A stretch of DNA of 64,000 nt. It comes from Cryptomeria japonica (Eukaryota > Streptophyta > Pinopsida > Cupressales > Cupressaceae). Both the position numbers and the translations under genes were made by a program. The DNA is taken from positions 337,744,802 to 337,808,801 of the forward strand of contig NC_081413.1 in the NCBI RefSeq assembly GCF_030272615.1, given 5' to 3'. Below, in pieces: positions 54,059 to 64,000 of this stretch (its first letter is position 1; every line of letters begins with the position of its first letter). The notes beneath the pieces are model-generated. The model was not told where the DNA came from. It did no database searches and saw only the letters and a list, made by a program, of their open reading frames with translations.

Positions 54059-55279
54059 TGTTGGTCATTTGGTGGAATTGATTATGTGTTGCATTGATGT
54101 TTTGTCATTGATGCCAACACTAGCTGCTTGGATGCTTTACCAACACCCTTCTGGTCCCGGTAGCTTAAGTGGTTTTTGGTTAACTTGGATCCGGCATGAT
54201 CCGATAGGCTCTGGTATAGTCTGGTGATGGAATCAACTTGTTCATGATACTTATACTCATATCTGGTCAGTTGGTTTTGGTTTGGAGATCGAATGCTATC
54301 CTGCTTGCTTAGAAGATTGGTTTCTAGTTCCGGAGAGGGTTTCATCGGTTGATCTTTTGGTGGAGATCTTTGATACATTGCATAGGTGGTGTTGGAGCAG
54401 CTTTTGGTGGAGTTTCAGAATGTTGTTGGTGATCATGTTCAAGACTTGGTGGATGGAGATCATTGCTAAAGCATATGGACCTATACTTGGTCTCGGTTGA
54501 TCTAGGTTATGGATCGAATTTAATGTAACGTGTGGATAGGATCTATTGATGTATTTCGGGGATGTCTTATGTGTTGATATTATTTATTTGGTCTAAGGCC
54601 GACATGGTTTGTAATTATGTAATTGATTTATTGTTTGGTGGTCGACCTGATTGTTTATGGTCAAGGGTTTTGCATAAATAGATGTAAGATCTCATTATAG
54701 ATAATCATGGTTAATGTTAGAGGTCATGGTCAAGGAATGTAATGTGCGAATAATGTAATATCATTCAGGAAAAAGAGTTGGTCAATCACTAGAGATCAAA
54801 TTGGGTTTATGTAAGAGGATTTAGTCCTCTGTTATTGAGCTTAACCTGAACTGTACTCAGGCATAGGAGATGCTATCTTTTGCAGTTCAACACTTCTCTG
54901 GATTGTAGTCTAGATTTATATGTAGTCAGTGAGGCTCCTTTTGTGATGAGCAATGCGCTCTGGGTTGTTGGCCTTCCTACAAGCGCTGACCCCTCAATTG
55001 TAATTCACATGCTTACTGTAGAAGTATTATCTAATTGTGGGTAGGCTTCCCACCATGGTTTTTCCCTTTACTGGGTTTTCCACGTACAAATCTTGGTGTT
55101 GTGTGGATGGCTTTTATTCTGTGATTATTGTTTATGCTTAATTGGTTTATCTACAATTCTGGTATTAATGTTTTGGGTTCTGGTATTCAAATTTAAAATT
55201 GCTAATGGAACCTGTAATCTGTGACAACTGATTCAACCCCCCCTCTCATTTGTCTTATGGTTATTTGAACTATCTAACA
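54059..55279 (+). repeat. Element H 5' LTR (1,221 bp)
   Basis: U3 starts TGTTGG and soon reads GTCATTGATGCCAACACTAG, as in A. A TATA-like CATAAATA lies at 54673-54680. R/U5 (54836-54995) matches the C LTR. Near the 3' end is TTCAACCCCCCCTCTCA, the same C-rich signature as in A-D. It ends CTATCTAACA. Confidence 0.9.
54673..54680 (+). promoter_or_regulatory. TATA-like box of the H LTR
   Basis: GCATAAATAGATGTAAG lies about 610 bp into the LTR, upstream of the R/U5 region shared with element C. Confidence 0.5.
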
Positions 55280-55281
55280 AT

Positions 55282-55293
55282 TGGTATCAGAGC
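55282..55293 (+). promoter_or_regulatory. Element H primer-binding site
   Basis: TGGTATCAGAGC lies two bases after the LTR end. It is followed by TTTGGTCCTC, matching the ACCAAGCTC-type context in B on the other strand. Confidence 0.92.
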
Positions 55294-55337
55294 TTTGGTC
55301 CTCTCTGCAGAAAGCTTAACTAATTGAGGAAGATCCT

Positions 55338-57644
55338 ATGGTGACTAATAGTTCAAGTTCATCTAGTTCTTTTGGAGCTATCTTTTGAAGGGATATTCTG
55401 AGGCTTGATGAAACAAATTATACAGTATGGAAGATTCAAATGGAGACTCATCTAAGATGTCTTAGCAAGGAGATTTGGGAGATCACACAGAATGGTGTTA
55501 CACCCTATAAACTAGGATTTGGAAATCCTCCTCTGGAAAACCTGGACAAGGAGTTTGAGAATGATTGTAGAGCAAGAGAATCCCTCTTGTGTGCACTATC
55601 TGATCAACAAATAATGGGATTAATCGACAAATCATCTGGAAAGTATATATGGGATAAGCTGGAGACTCTTAATGAAGGTGACCCTATAGTGAAAATTGCT
55701 AAACTTGATGGTTACTGGGTGAGATATGAAAGCCTGAAGATGGAATAAGATGAAAGGATTACTGCATTCATGGAAAGGGTAAATGAGATTGTTAGGGGAA
55801 TTCAATGTTGTGGTGGAAATCAGAGCAAAGATGAAATTGTTTCTAAAGTCCTGAGAACCCTACCACCGGCTTACAAAATGAAGGCTACTACTATCAATGA
55901 ATTAAGAACAATGGATAATACATCTATCAATAGAGATACTTTGGTTGGGAAACCATCTGCTTTCGAGCTTGAAGAATTTGGACCTTCTGGAGCTGTGAAG
56001 ACTGAACCTTCTTTTCATGCATCTACATCTACAACTAGCAAGCAAGACTAGAAAGCCTTGTAAGCAAAGGAATTAGAAGATATGAATAGAGAAGATGATC
56101 AGTTTGAGCAACTTGAAGCACTATTTGCTAGAAGAGTATCGAAAGGACTGGTAGGAAGTAAGTATGAAGGAAAAGCACCTTTTAAATGTTTTGCATGTAA
56201 TAAGATTGGTCATTTTGCATCTAAATGTCCTGAAAGAAATTTAAGATTTGAAGAAAGAGTTAGAAGATCATTTAAGCCTAAGCCTAGGTATCACAACAAG
56301 TATTAATACAAGAAAAATAGAGACAAATCATGCTACATAGCGGATGAGGAAGGCATTATTGATTTAGATGATGAACTAGCATAAGACTCTGCTAGTGGAT
56401 CTGGCAATGGGAAGGAATGGGTATTCCTAGATATCAAGGAAGACGATCTGACAATGGAAGAGAATGTACCTGAAGAGAAGGAACTTGCTGCTAAAATTGA
56501 AGATAAGGATGAATGGGTAATTGAAAGTGGTTGTTCACATCATATGACTAGAGATAAAGGGAAGTTTTTGTCTTTGCAAGAATTTGATGGTGGTCTATTT
56601 AGATTTGGAGATGACAAGGCATGTATGATCAAAGGAAAAGGAACTATATCATTGGATGGTAAGAACAATACTGACAATGTTTATTATGTTGAAGGTTTGA
56701 AGCATAATCTCTTGAGTGTAGGACAATTGGTAGATAAGGGATTTCGGTTATAGTTAAAGGATGGAAAATGTAAAATCATTAACAGATCTTGCTTGGAGAT
56801 TGCAACTAGTACATAAACAAAAGGTAATATATTTCATTTAAACTCTGGTGAGAAGATATGTTTGATTACAAAGATTAAGGAGAGTTGGCTAAGGCATAAA
56901 AGGTTGTTTCATGAGAAATTTGATTGCATTATGAAGATCAGTTCAACTAAGGCAGCTAGGTATATACCTAGGATTATGAAGCCCTATAATCCGGTATGTA
57001 AAGAATGTCAAATGGGTAAAAAGGTTAGAACCTCTTTTAGAAGTATAAAAGATAAATCAAACAATGTTCTTGATCTTATTCATACTGATTTGTGTGGCCC
57101 TGCTAGAGTTAAAAGTTTTCAAGGTGATAGGTATTTCATGCTAATCATTAATGATTATTCTAGAATGATGTGGAATACTTTTATGAGAGAAAAATCTGAA
57201 GCATTTTAAAATTTTAAAATATTTAAGGATAAAGTGGAAACTGAGATAGGATTGAAGATTAAATGTTTGAGATCGGATCATGGTGGATAATTCACATCCG
57301 GTGAGTTTATTAACTTTTGTGACAAGCATGGTATAAGAAGACAATTTTCTGCTCCCTAGACACCTCAACATAATAGAATTGTGGAAAGAAAGAACATAAC
57401 TATCTTGGATGTTGTTAGAACAATGATGATGGAAGCTAGTCTACCTCATATCTACTGGAGAGAAGCAGTGAGCACAACCATTTATACTTTCAACATAATA
57501 CATATCAAAGGAGAAACCGGTAAGACACCTTATGAATTATGGTTTGGCAATACACCTACAATTAAGTATTTCAGAATTTTTGGTAGTAAACGTTGTATTA
57601 GGAGAGATGATATTATTGGAAAAATTGATCCTAGATGTGATGAA
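55338..57644 (+). pseudogene. Element H Copia gag-pol, 5' two-fifths, one frame with nonsense codons
   Basis: ATG 55338 opens MVTNSSSSSSSFGAIF. Gag contains RLDETNYTVWKIQMETHL and YIWDKLETL. The CCHC knuckle CFACNKIGHFASKC starts at 56187. The protease site WVIESGCSHHMT has Glu at about 56523 where Asp is expected. Integrase follows, with ESWLRHKRLFHEKF, PVCKECQMGKKVRTSF, LIHTDLCGPARV (Asp at about 57084) and RSDHGG. PYELWFGNTPTIKYFRIFG comes just before the break. All segments are in one frame. Stops occur near 55387, 55746, 56049, 56304, 56382, 56751 and 57207. Confidence 0.9.
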
Positions 57645-58928
57645 TGTAAGGAAATCACAGTGCGGAAACACCTTCCTAATGTCAATTAACAAGGAAGATA
57701 ATGCAAGAATTCAGTTTAAAATTTTTACAGAAGGTTAAGAATAACATAGACCAAACAAATAGAATCAACACAGAGACAAAACACACAAAAATATGTGGGA
57801 AACCCTTCCGGGAAAAAACCCACCACCAACAATTGAACTCTTTATTTCCAGTAATGAATTTATAATAAAGTTTCAATCTACAACTACAAGAATTTGTTCT
57901 CAAATTCTCACGAACTGGACACTCCAATCGGCTCACAAAATGGTTTCGGCTCATCAACTAAATAACCACTATTCGAGTTTCCTCTTGGCTTCATATACCT
58001 TTTTCCATGTCGATTGTTCAACTATCAGTTGCACCAATTGGTTAGACATCTAACTATCTGCATCGGTCTACATTCGTGAGAAAACAATAATCCCACATGT
58101 ACCAGGAAGTCGGGTCGATTCCTATTCATATACACCGACAAGACCATCTTCATTGTCCAAGTGTTTACTTTTGGACTTCGGTTTGAGCACACACCTGTAG
58201 TCGGTCTCTACTCCATCGACCATCAGAAAGACCAAACAAGAATTGCTCCGATCTCCCGATGAAACAGTAGATGACTCCACTAATGTGGCTCCAAATAGGT
58301 CGGCTCCATTAGCTCATCGGAATAGCCTTCAACAACTAGACCTGATCTCCCGACGACATCACAACGAATCAATTAGGCCATTGACATAACCCAACAATGT
58401 CACCCCGATCGTCGATATCAATTCGATCACCGAAGGCGACCTCATCGGGTCATCGACAAGACAACCAAACAACTATCTCGACGTTCGATAACACTGAAGT
58501 CAACCAAAGCGGATTCATCGGGTAATCGGGGATTCATCAGGTAATTGGCATAGCATTCAACAAGCTCCTTTGATAGTCGATGACATCTTGATCACTAAAG
58601 GCAACTTCATTGTGTCATCAGTATAATAATAATTCGGCTCTCTCGATAGCCAATGTCAACCCAATCGCTTAACACAACTTCATCGAGTATCGGCGTAGCA
58701 CCGAACAAGTCCACCCAATAGCTGATGCTACCTCGATGACCAAAGACAACTTCGTTGGGTCATCAAATGACTTCAAACCTACTTCTCCGAGCACCCAATG
58801 AATAAGGATACATCGGCAAGAGTCACACCAATAGAAAGAGCCTATATCTTCTCTAGTTGTTCCATCAAGGTAGGTTACTCTGATTAGTCTGAACACAAGT
58901 CAAGTTAATTCAAGGCACATTTCCAACA
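57645..58928 (-). repeat. Element I 3' LTR (1,284 bp)
   Basis: It runs TGTAAGGAAATCACAG to CATTTCCAACA. The central part (58050-58860) is unusually rich in TCGG/CCGA for this window. It matches 63577-64000 at its left end, including GTGGGAAACCCTTCCGGG. Confidence 0.9.
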
Positions 58929-58945
58929 AACTCCCACTTGACGAG
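58929..58945 (-). promoter_or_regulatory. Element I polypurine tract
   Basis: The minus strand reads TCAAGTGGGAGTTTG against the 3' LTR. It is purine-rich but shorter than in other elements here. Confidence 0.65.
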
Positions 58946-61865
58946 GAATTCACTGGACTGATTACCATTCTAGACATTATTGAGAATCATGAGTATCAAG
59001 ACCCATAGAATTAGAACACCACCTGAACTTGTGAGTGCTCACCGATTTCGTCAAGGTGTCTGCAATATTTTCTAGAGTGTCTACCTTGTTAAGATAAAAT
59101 TTTCCATCTACCACCATGTCACAAACAAAGTAATACTGAACATTAATATGCTTTGATCTGGCATGGAAAGTAGGATTCTTTGCCAAACATATGGCACTCT
59201 GACAGTCACTCTAAATTTCAATCTTCCCTACATCAAAACTAATATCTTTACTCAAATGCCTAAGCCAAACAACTTCTTTACAAGCATGTGTGGCTGTCAT
59301 GTATTCTGCCTCTATAGTGGACAACACAACTACAGACCGTCACTTGCTCATCCAACTTATTGCTCCACCATTCAGAACAAAAATATATCCACTAGTGGAT
59401 CTTCTAATGTCAATGTCTCCTGCCCAATCAGAATCCACATAACCACAAATGCTGAGAGTTCTCTTTGAATCATTCAGATTACCATGATAACATAATGCAA
59501 AGTCTGAAGTACCCTTCAGATATCTGAAAACTCTCTTTACAACATCCCAATGCGGTCTTCCTGGATTTGACATAAACCTGCTAAGCACTCCCACTGGTTG
59601 GGCAATGTATGGTCTTGTACAGACCATAGAATACATCAAGCTACCAATAGAACTTGCATAAGGGATGTTCTTCATGTCAGCAATCTCTTTCAGAGATTTT
59701 AGACTATCAAGCACAGACAGTTTAGTTCCCTGGAAGATGGGAACAACCTATGATTTACAGTCAAACATATGAAATCTATCAAGAACATTGGTTATATACT
59801 TTCTCTGGGTGAGCCAAAGTTTCCTCTTAGATCTATCCCTTTTGATCTCCATTCCCAGAATGTAATTTGTTGCTCCTAAGTCCTTCATTTCAAACTTCAT
59901 AGATAACTAATATTTTAAATCTGAGATCACACCTTTTGTATTTCCTATGAACAACATGTCATCTACATACAAAGCTATGGTAAGAATCCTATCACCTTCA
60001 GTTTTGTAGCAAACACAATGATCAACTTTTGATCTCACAAAACCCAAGGAAAAAACAAATGTATCATACTTTTGATACCATATTCTAGGAGACTGTTTCA
60101 AACCATACAAATACTTCTTGAGTTTGCAAACCAAGTGTTCTTTACCTTTTTCTAGAAAGTGCTCAGGCTGAGACATATAAATATCTTCTTCAAGGTCACC
60201 ATGAAGAAATGTTGTCTTCACATCCATTTGTGCAATCTCCCAATCATATGCTGCTGCAAGTGACAAGAGAAATATGATAGATGTCAGCTTAGCCATGGGA
60301 TAAAAGGTCTCTCCATAGTCAATACCTTCCTTTTGAGAATACCTCTTTGCAACCAATCTTGCTTTGTACTTGCCAATGCTGCCATCTGGACCATACTTCT
60401 TTTTGAATACCCACTTGCAGCCTACAGGCTTTCTACCTTTAGGCAATGGGACCAGATCCCAAGTTCCATTTTTATCCAATGATGACATTTCATCATTCAT
60501 GGCTTCCAACCAGGAATCAGATTCAGGCATCTTAATAGTTTCTTTGACAGTCCTAGGCTCATCAGTATCTGCAAGTAAAGCATAAGCATAATTAACATTC
60601 AACATATAGTGACTATACTTATTAGGTGTATAGCTATCAGGTTACCACCTCTTCCGAGTAGATCTTCTCAACTCTGGTGCTGAGGCTTCTTGAGGTTGAA
60701 TAGGAGGCTCATCATCATGTTCTTCTTCAAAACTACTCGAACTGCTTGAACTCTCCTCATCTTTAGGTATCTCTGGAGATTCTTCCTTAGCTCGAGGAAT
60801 TTCAACCTCATCATCTCCTTTCTTTCCTATGTTGTGATCTAGTGACATAGATTTCAACTCATGAAAAATCACACTTCTGCTATACATAACCTTACCAGTC
60901 ACTGGATTCCAAAGTTTGTATCCTTTCACACCAACATAGTCAATGAAGATACATTTCATAGCTTTGTTATCCAACTTAGATCTATTAATATTAGGCACAT
61001 GAGCAAATGCCTCTGCACCAAAAACATGAAGGTGCCTTAAAGTAGGTTTCTTACTAAACCATGCTTCCATAGGTGTTTTGTCAACCAATGCTGAAGTAGG
61101 AGAGTGATTCAGTAGGTAACATGCTGTAGCAACTGCTTTAGCCCTAAATTTTTGTTCCAGCCCAGCTCCGCTCAATATGCTCCTTGCTTTCTCCATTAGA
61201 GACCAATTCAACCTTTCAACAACTCCATTTTGTTGTGGAGTGTAAGGTACAGTCTTATGTATCTTAATTCCATGATCAACATAGTACTTGTCCAAATCTA
61301 TACTACAATATTCACCACCGTTGTCTGTTCTTAAACATTTAATCCTTCTCCTAGTTTGATTTTCAACAAGGTTCTTAAACTCCTTAAATTGACTGAACAC
61401 TTTTGATTTACTTTTAAGAAAGTACACAAATGCCCTTCTTGAATAATCATCTACAAAAGATACATAGTACTTAGACTTAGACAGAGAAGGAACATCCACT
61501 GGACCAAACACATCAGAGTGAACATAATCTAGAATGGCAGAAGACTTATGAGAACTAGAATAAAACTGAACATGGTTATGTTTTCCATATATGCAATGTT
61601 CATATAAATTGAACTCAAAACTACAATCATCCTGACCTTCAACCAAATTCTTATTCTTCAAAGATTTTAAACCTTTTTCACCTGTGTGGCCTAACCTATT
61701 ATGCCAGAGCATTGTTTTCTCAGTAGGAAGTTTAGCTTCCAAATAATTAGCATTATGCATCATTACAGTTGTCTTAACAGACTTTTCTGAGGTTACATTA
61801 CAACATATAGGTTCAATATTTAACTTATAGAGTGTACCGATGAGATCACCCTTTGCCAAAATAAT

Positions 61866-61870
61866 GGAAC
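61866..61870. repeat. Target site duplication of solo LTR K, left copy (GGAAC)
   Basis: It is repeated at 62337-62341. Confidence 0.88.
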
Positions 61871-62336
61871 TGTGAGATTTTGCCAAGATCAAGAGGCAAT
61901 GGAAAGCATAAATAAGAGAGACAAAATATATGATGGAAATAAACTATATTCTATAAAGATGAAAATACTGATCAACTGGATCATCAATCGATGTTACATA
62001 CAATGAATATGAGCCTTCTTATATAGGAAAGGCTATATGGATATGTGAGCACACAAACATGACATGTGGCTCAATAAGAAACAAGGGTAGGTAGGAAATA
62101 GGTGTGGGTAGGTAGGAGAAACAATATAATAGTCCACATGAGTTGGATCACCCACTGAATGTGGAGTGTAACAACAAGATCAACACCATAAAAGGTGGAA
62201 ATTCTCCTACACACACTATCCCAATGTGGCACAAACACCCAAGTGTCTCATACCCAAACTATTATGAAATGCATTTCCTAAGTAAACTTAAGTAAAGTGT
62301 AATAATATCCATGATGAATAATTATTTACACCAATA
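61871..62336 (-). mobile_element. Solo LTR K (466 bp) inserted in element I pol
   Basis: The plus strand runs TGTGAGATTTTGCC to ATTTACACCAATA. On the minus strand it begins TATTGGTGTAAATAATTATT (TG now TA) and ends AAATCTCACA. GGAAC duplications flank it. A TATA box, TATATAAG, lies at 62025-62018 on the minus strand. There is no PBS, interior or second LTR, so it is a solo LTR formed by recombination. The polyprotein frame is the same on both sides, because LTR plus duplication is 471 bp. Confidence 0.9.
62018..62025 (-). promoter_or_regulatory. TATA box of solo LTR K
   Basis: The minus strand reads TTTCCTATATAAGAAGG, a clean plant TATA box about 310 bp into the LTR. Confidence 0.65.
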
Positions 62337-62341
62337 GGAAC
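62337..62341. repeat. Target site duplication of solo LTR K, right copy (GGAAC)
   Basis: It matches 61866-61870. Confidence 0.88.
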
Positions 62342-63562
62342 CCCTAGTCATCTTGCAACCACCAGATACAAATGTAACTTGTACTCCAACATCATTAAGT
62401 TTACTTATAGAGAGAAGGTTTCTTGCCAGACCTAGTATATGAAGAACTCCATTGATCCCCTTCATTCTACCATCTAGGAATTGAATTTTAATTCTGCCTC
62501 TCCCTAAAATCTCCAACGTAGAATCACTAGCCAAGTATACCTTTCCACCAGCATACAGTTCATACTTTGAGAACCACTCCTTGTGGGAGGTCATGTGAAA
62601 AGATGTGCCAAAATATACTAACCAAGTGTCATCTAAGGTAGGCACTGCCAAGGCTGCTACAAATGCATCTGCATCACTCTGAGAAGATTCAGTGTCAGAA
62701 TACTTCTTCTTCTTCTTCTCCTCCTTGCAATCCTTTAGGATATGCCCTTTTTCCCCATAGTTCCAACACTTCACCTTTGACTTCTTGCCTAGAGATTTTG
62801 ATCTCTCTTGAGACTTGGACTTGGACTTCTTTCCTTTCTTCTTGTCTTTGTCCTTCGATCTTCCTCGAATAGAGAGTGCATTTTTTGTTGCCTCAGAAGA
62901 CTTCTTTCTCATTTCTTTTGACAAAAGAGTATTAACCATAGTATCTATCTTGAACTGGGTCATAGTACTACTGATAGCCATCACTAAGTGATCCCAAGAG
63001 TCAGGCAATTAACACAACAACAACATGCAACATTCTTCTTCTTGAATGGTCACACCAATAGAAATTAACTATGCAAGAACCATGTTGAATGCATTAAAAT
63101 AGTCTGCCAATGGTGTTCCTGCATCCATCTTCAGAGAGTACAACTTCTTCCTCAAAATTTTTTTATTCACCAAGGACTTGCCTTGATAAATATCTCCCAA
63201 CTTATTCCAGAGAAGATGTGTAGTTTTCTCCTCATGGACGTTTAACAGAACAAAATTAGCAAGACATATCCTAATTAGACCCCTTGCCTTCTGATCAGGT
63301 AATTCCCAATCCTCTTTCTTCATTCCTATAGGTTTCTACCCAGACATAGCAATCCAAAGGTCTCGGTCGACCAACAAGTCTTCCATCTTGAGTTTCCATA
63401 GTTCAAACTTGGAACCATTAAATGTCTTCATGTTTATGTGCCATGAGGTGCTCGCCATCTTAACCTATAAAACAAACAAGTAGACAATCTGAAAGACTCC
63501 CACTGAAATACAACTGACACAAAAAACCAACCCTACCCAATAAGGATAACAAAATGGGCCGA

Positions 63563-63574
63563 GCTCTGATACCA
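63563..63574 (-). promoter_or_regulatory. Element I primer-binding site
   Basis: The minus strand reads TGGTATCAGAGC two bases from the 5' LTR, a perfect initiator-Met type site. Confidence 0.93.
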
Positions 63575-63576
63575 CT

Positions 63577-64000
63577 TGTAAGGAAAGCACAGTGCGAAAA
63601 CACCTTCCTAATGTAAATTAACAGGGAAGATAATGCAAGAATGTTGTTTAAAACTTTTATAGAATGTTAAGAATAACATAGACCAAACAAATAGAATCAA
63701 CATAGAGATAGAACACCCAAAAATATGTGGGAAACCCTTTCGGGAAAAAACCCACCACCAACAATTGAACACTTTATTTCCAGTAAATGAATTTACAATA
63801 AAGTTTCAGTCTGCAACTACAAGTATTTGTTCTCAGATTCTCATGAACTGGACACTCCAATCGGCTCACAAAATGGTTCCGGGTCATCAAATGAACAACC
63901 ACTATTTGAGTTTCCTCTTGGCTTCATATACCTTTTTCCATGTCGATTGTTCAACTGTCAGGTGCACCAATCGGTTAGACATCTAACTATTTGTGTCGGT
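63577..64000 (-). repeat. Element I 5' LTR, truncated by the window end
   Basis: It starts TGTAAGGAAAGCACAGTGCG and follows 57645 onward with few differences (for example CTTTCGGG against CTTCCGGG). About 860 bp of it lie beyond the window. Confidence 0.9.

Larger units (their letters stand above)
54059..57644 (+). mobile_element. Element H: Copia element, 5' LTR to mid integrase, cut by element I
   Basis: The 5' LTR is 54059-55279 (TGTTGG...TCTAACA), the PBS is 55282-55293, and the polyprotein starts at 55338. Element I enters at 57645, within the integrase. The left flank is AAATA, and the right flank is outside the window. Protein segments match element F. LTR features match A-D, making this family the likely helper of that pol-less group. 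Confidence 0.9.
58977..63458 (-). pseudogene. Element I Copia gag-pol polyprotein, one frame, interrupted by solo LTR K
   Basis: The start at 63458 reads MASTSWHINMKTFNGSKFEL. Gag spans to about 62700. The knuckle CWNYGEKGHILKDC at about 62768 has Tyr for the second Cys. The protease site reads VYFGTSFHMT at about 62615, where D-S-G is usual. Integrase has MLWHNRLGH, YEHCIYGK (first Cys lost), YVHSDVFGP, KCLRTDNGGEY and VPYTPQQNGVVERLN. RT has GCKWVFKKKYGPDG, DVKTTFLHGDLEEDIYM and YVDD at 59969-59958. RNase H has YVDSDWAGD, and the product ends at 58977. All parts are in the same frame, with about eight stops. This was full Copia size, about 1,337 codons without the insert. Confidence 0.92.
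57645..64000 (-). mobile_element. Element I: nearly complete Copia element (minus strand), runs off the window
   Basis: The 3' LTR is 57645-58928, the polyprotein 63458-58977, the PBS 63563-63574, and the 5' LTR begins at 63577. Both LTR starts read TGTAAGGAAA, then CACAGTGCG. The left target flank is ATGAA, and the right is outside. It carries the solo LTR K inside pol. It is a different Copia lineage from H and J. Confidence 0.92.

Overview
This window is plant DNA of the kind found in very large genomes, most likely a gymnosperm and possibly a conifer. It consists of nested retrotransposons. The support is TGGTATCAGAGC (tRNA-iMet type) primer-binding sites, Copia and Gypsy polyproteins with plant-type motifs, a plant L1-type LINE with a C-terminal RNase H, and AT-rich intergenic sequence. 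I found no host protein gene, tRNA, rRNA or CRISPR array. The organism assignment is inference.

Layout, left to right. (E) 1-10039 is an old, non-coding, long-LTR element. Its candidate LTR ends at 4684 with a primer-binding site at 4687-4698. Its 3' internal end is present twice (1-330 and 9675-10039). (A) 10040-20043 is a minus-strand LTR element missing its 3' part. It is split by a complete minus-strand Copia element (J, 12955-18853, target duplication ATTCA). (F) 20044-20323 and 27010-27454 are pieces of the integrase region of a minus-strand Copia element. Element B (20324-27009, target duplication AAATA) is inserted between them. (G) From 27455 to 54058 runs a plus-strand Ty3/Gypsy element with a very long LTR. 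It is interrupted by a full-length LINE (28002-34944, 14-bp target duplication), by element C (41513-48383, AAAAC) and by element D (49802-51608, CTTAC). Its 3' LTR is cut by Copia element H (54059-57644, plus strand). H is cut by Copia element I (57645 to the window end, minus strand). The pol of I carries a solo LTR (K, 61871-62336, GGAAC). The nest is five deep: F > G > H > I > K.

The most interesting material is the family formed by A, B, C and the deletion derivative D. These elements have Copia-type LTRs and primer-binding sites but no protease, integrase or reverse transcriptase that I can see. They encode ORF1, a coiled-coil protein with four tandem CCHC knuckles, and ORF2, about 1,100 codons of unknown function with a conserved N-terminal domain, a basic linker and a coiled-coil C-terminus. 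Their LTR ends, R/U5 region and primer-binding site match those of the Copia family F/H. This suggests that F/H proteins mobilise a pol-less partner. Both members of a duplicated polypurine tract are conserved in B, C and D.

Two other points stand out. The LINE carries a third, uninterrupted ORF with a 9-residue tandem repeat, downstream of its RNase H domain. The Gypsy element G appears to place a second RNase H-like domain between protease and reverse transcriptase. All polyproteins are decayed, mostly by in-frame nonsense codons rather than frameshifts.
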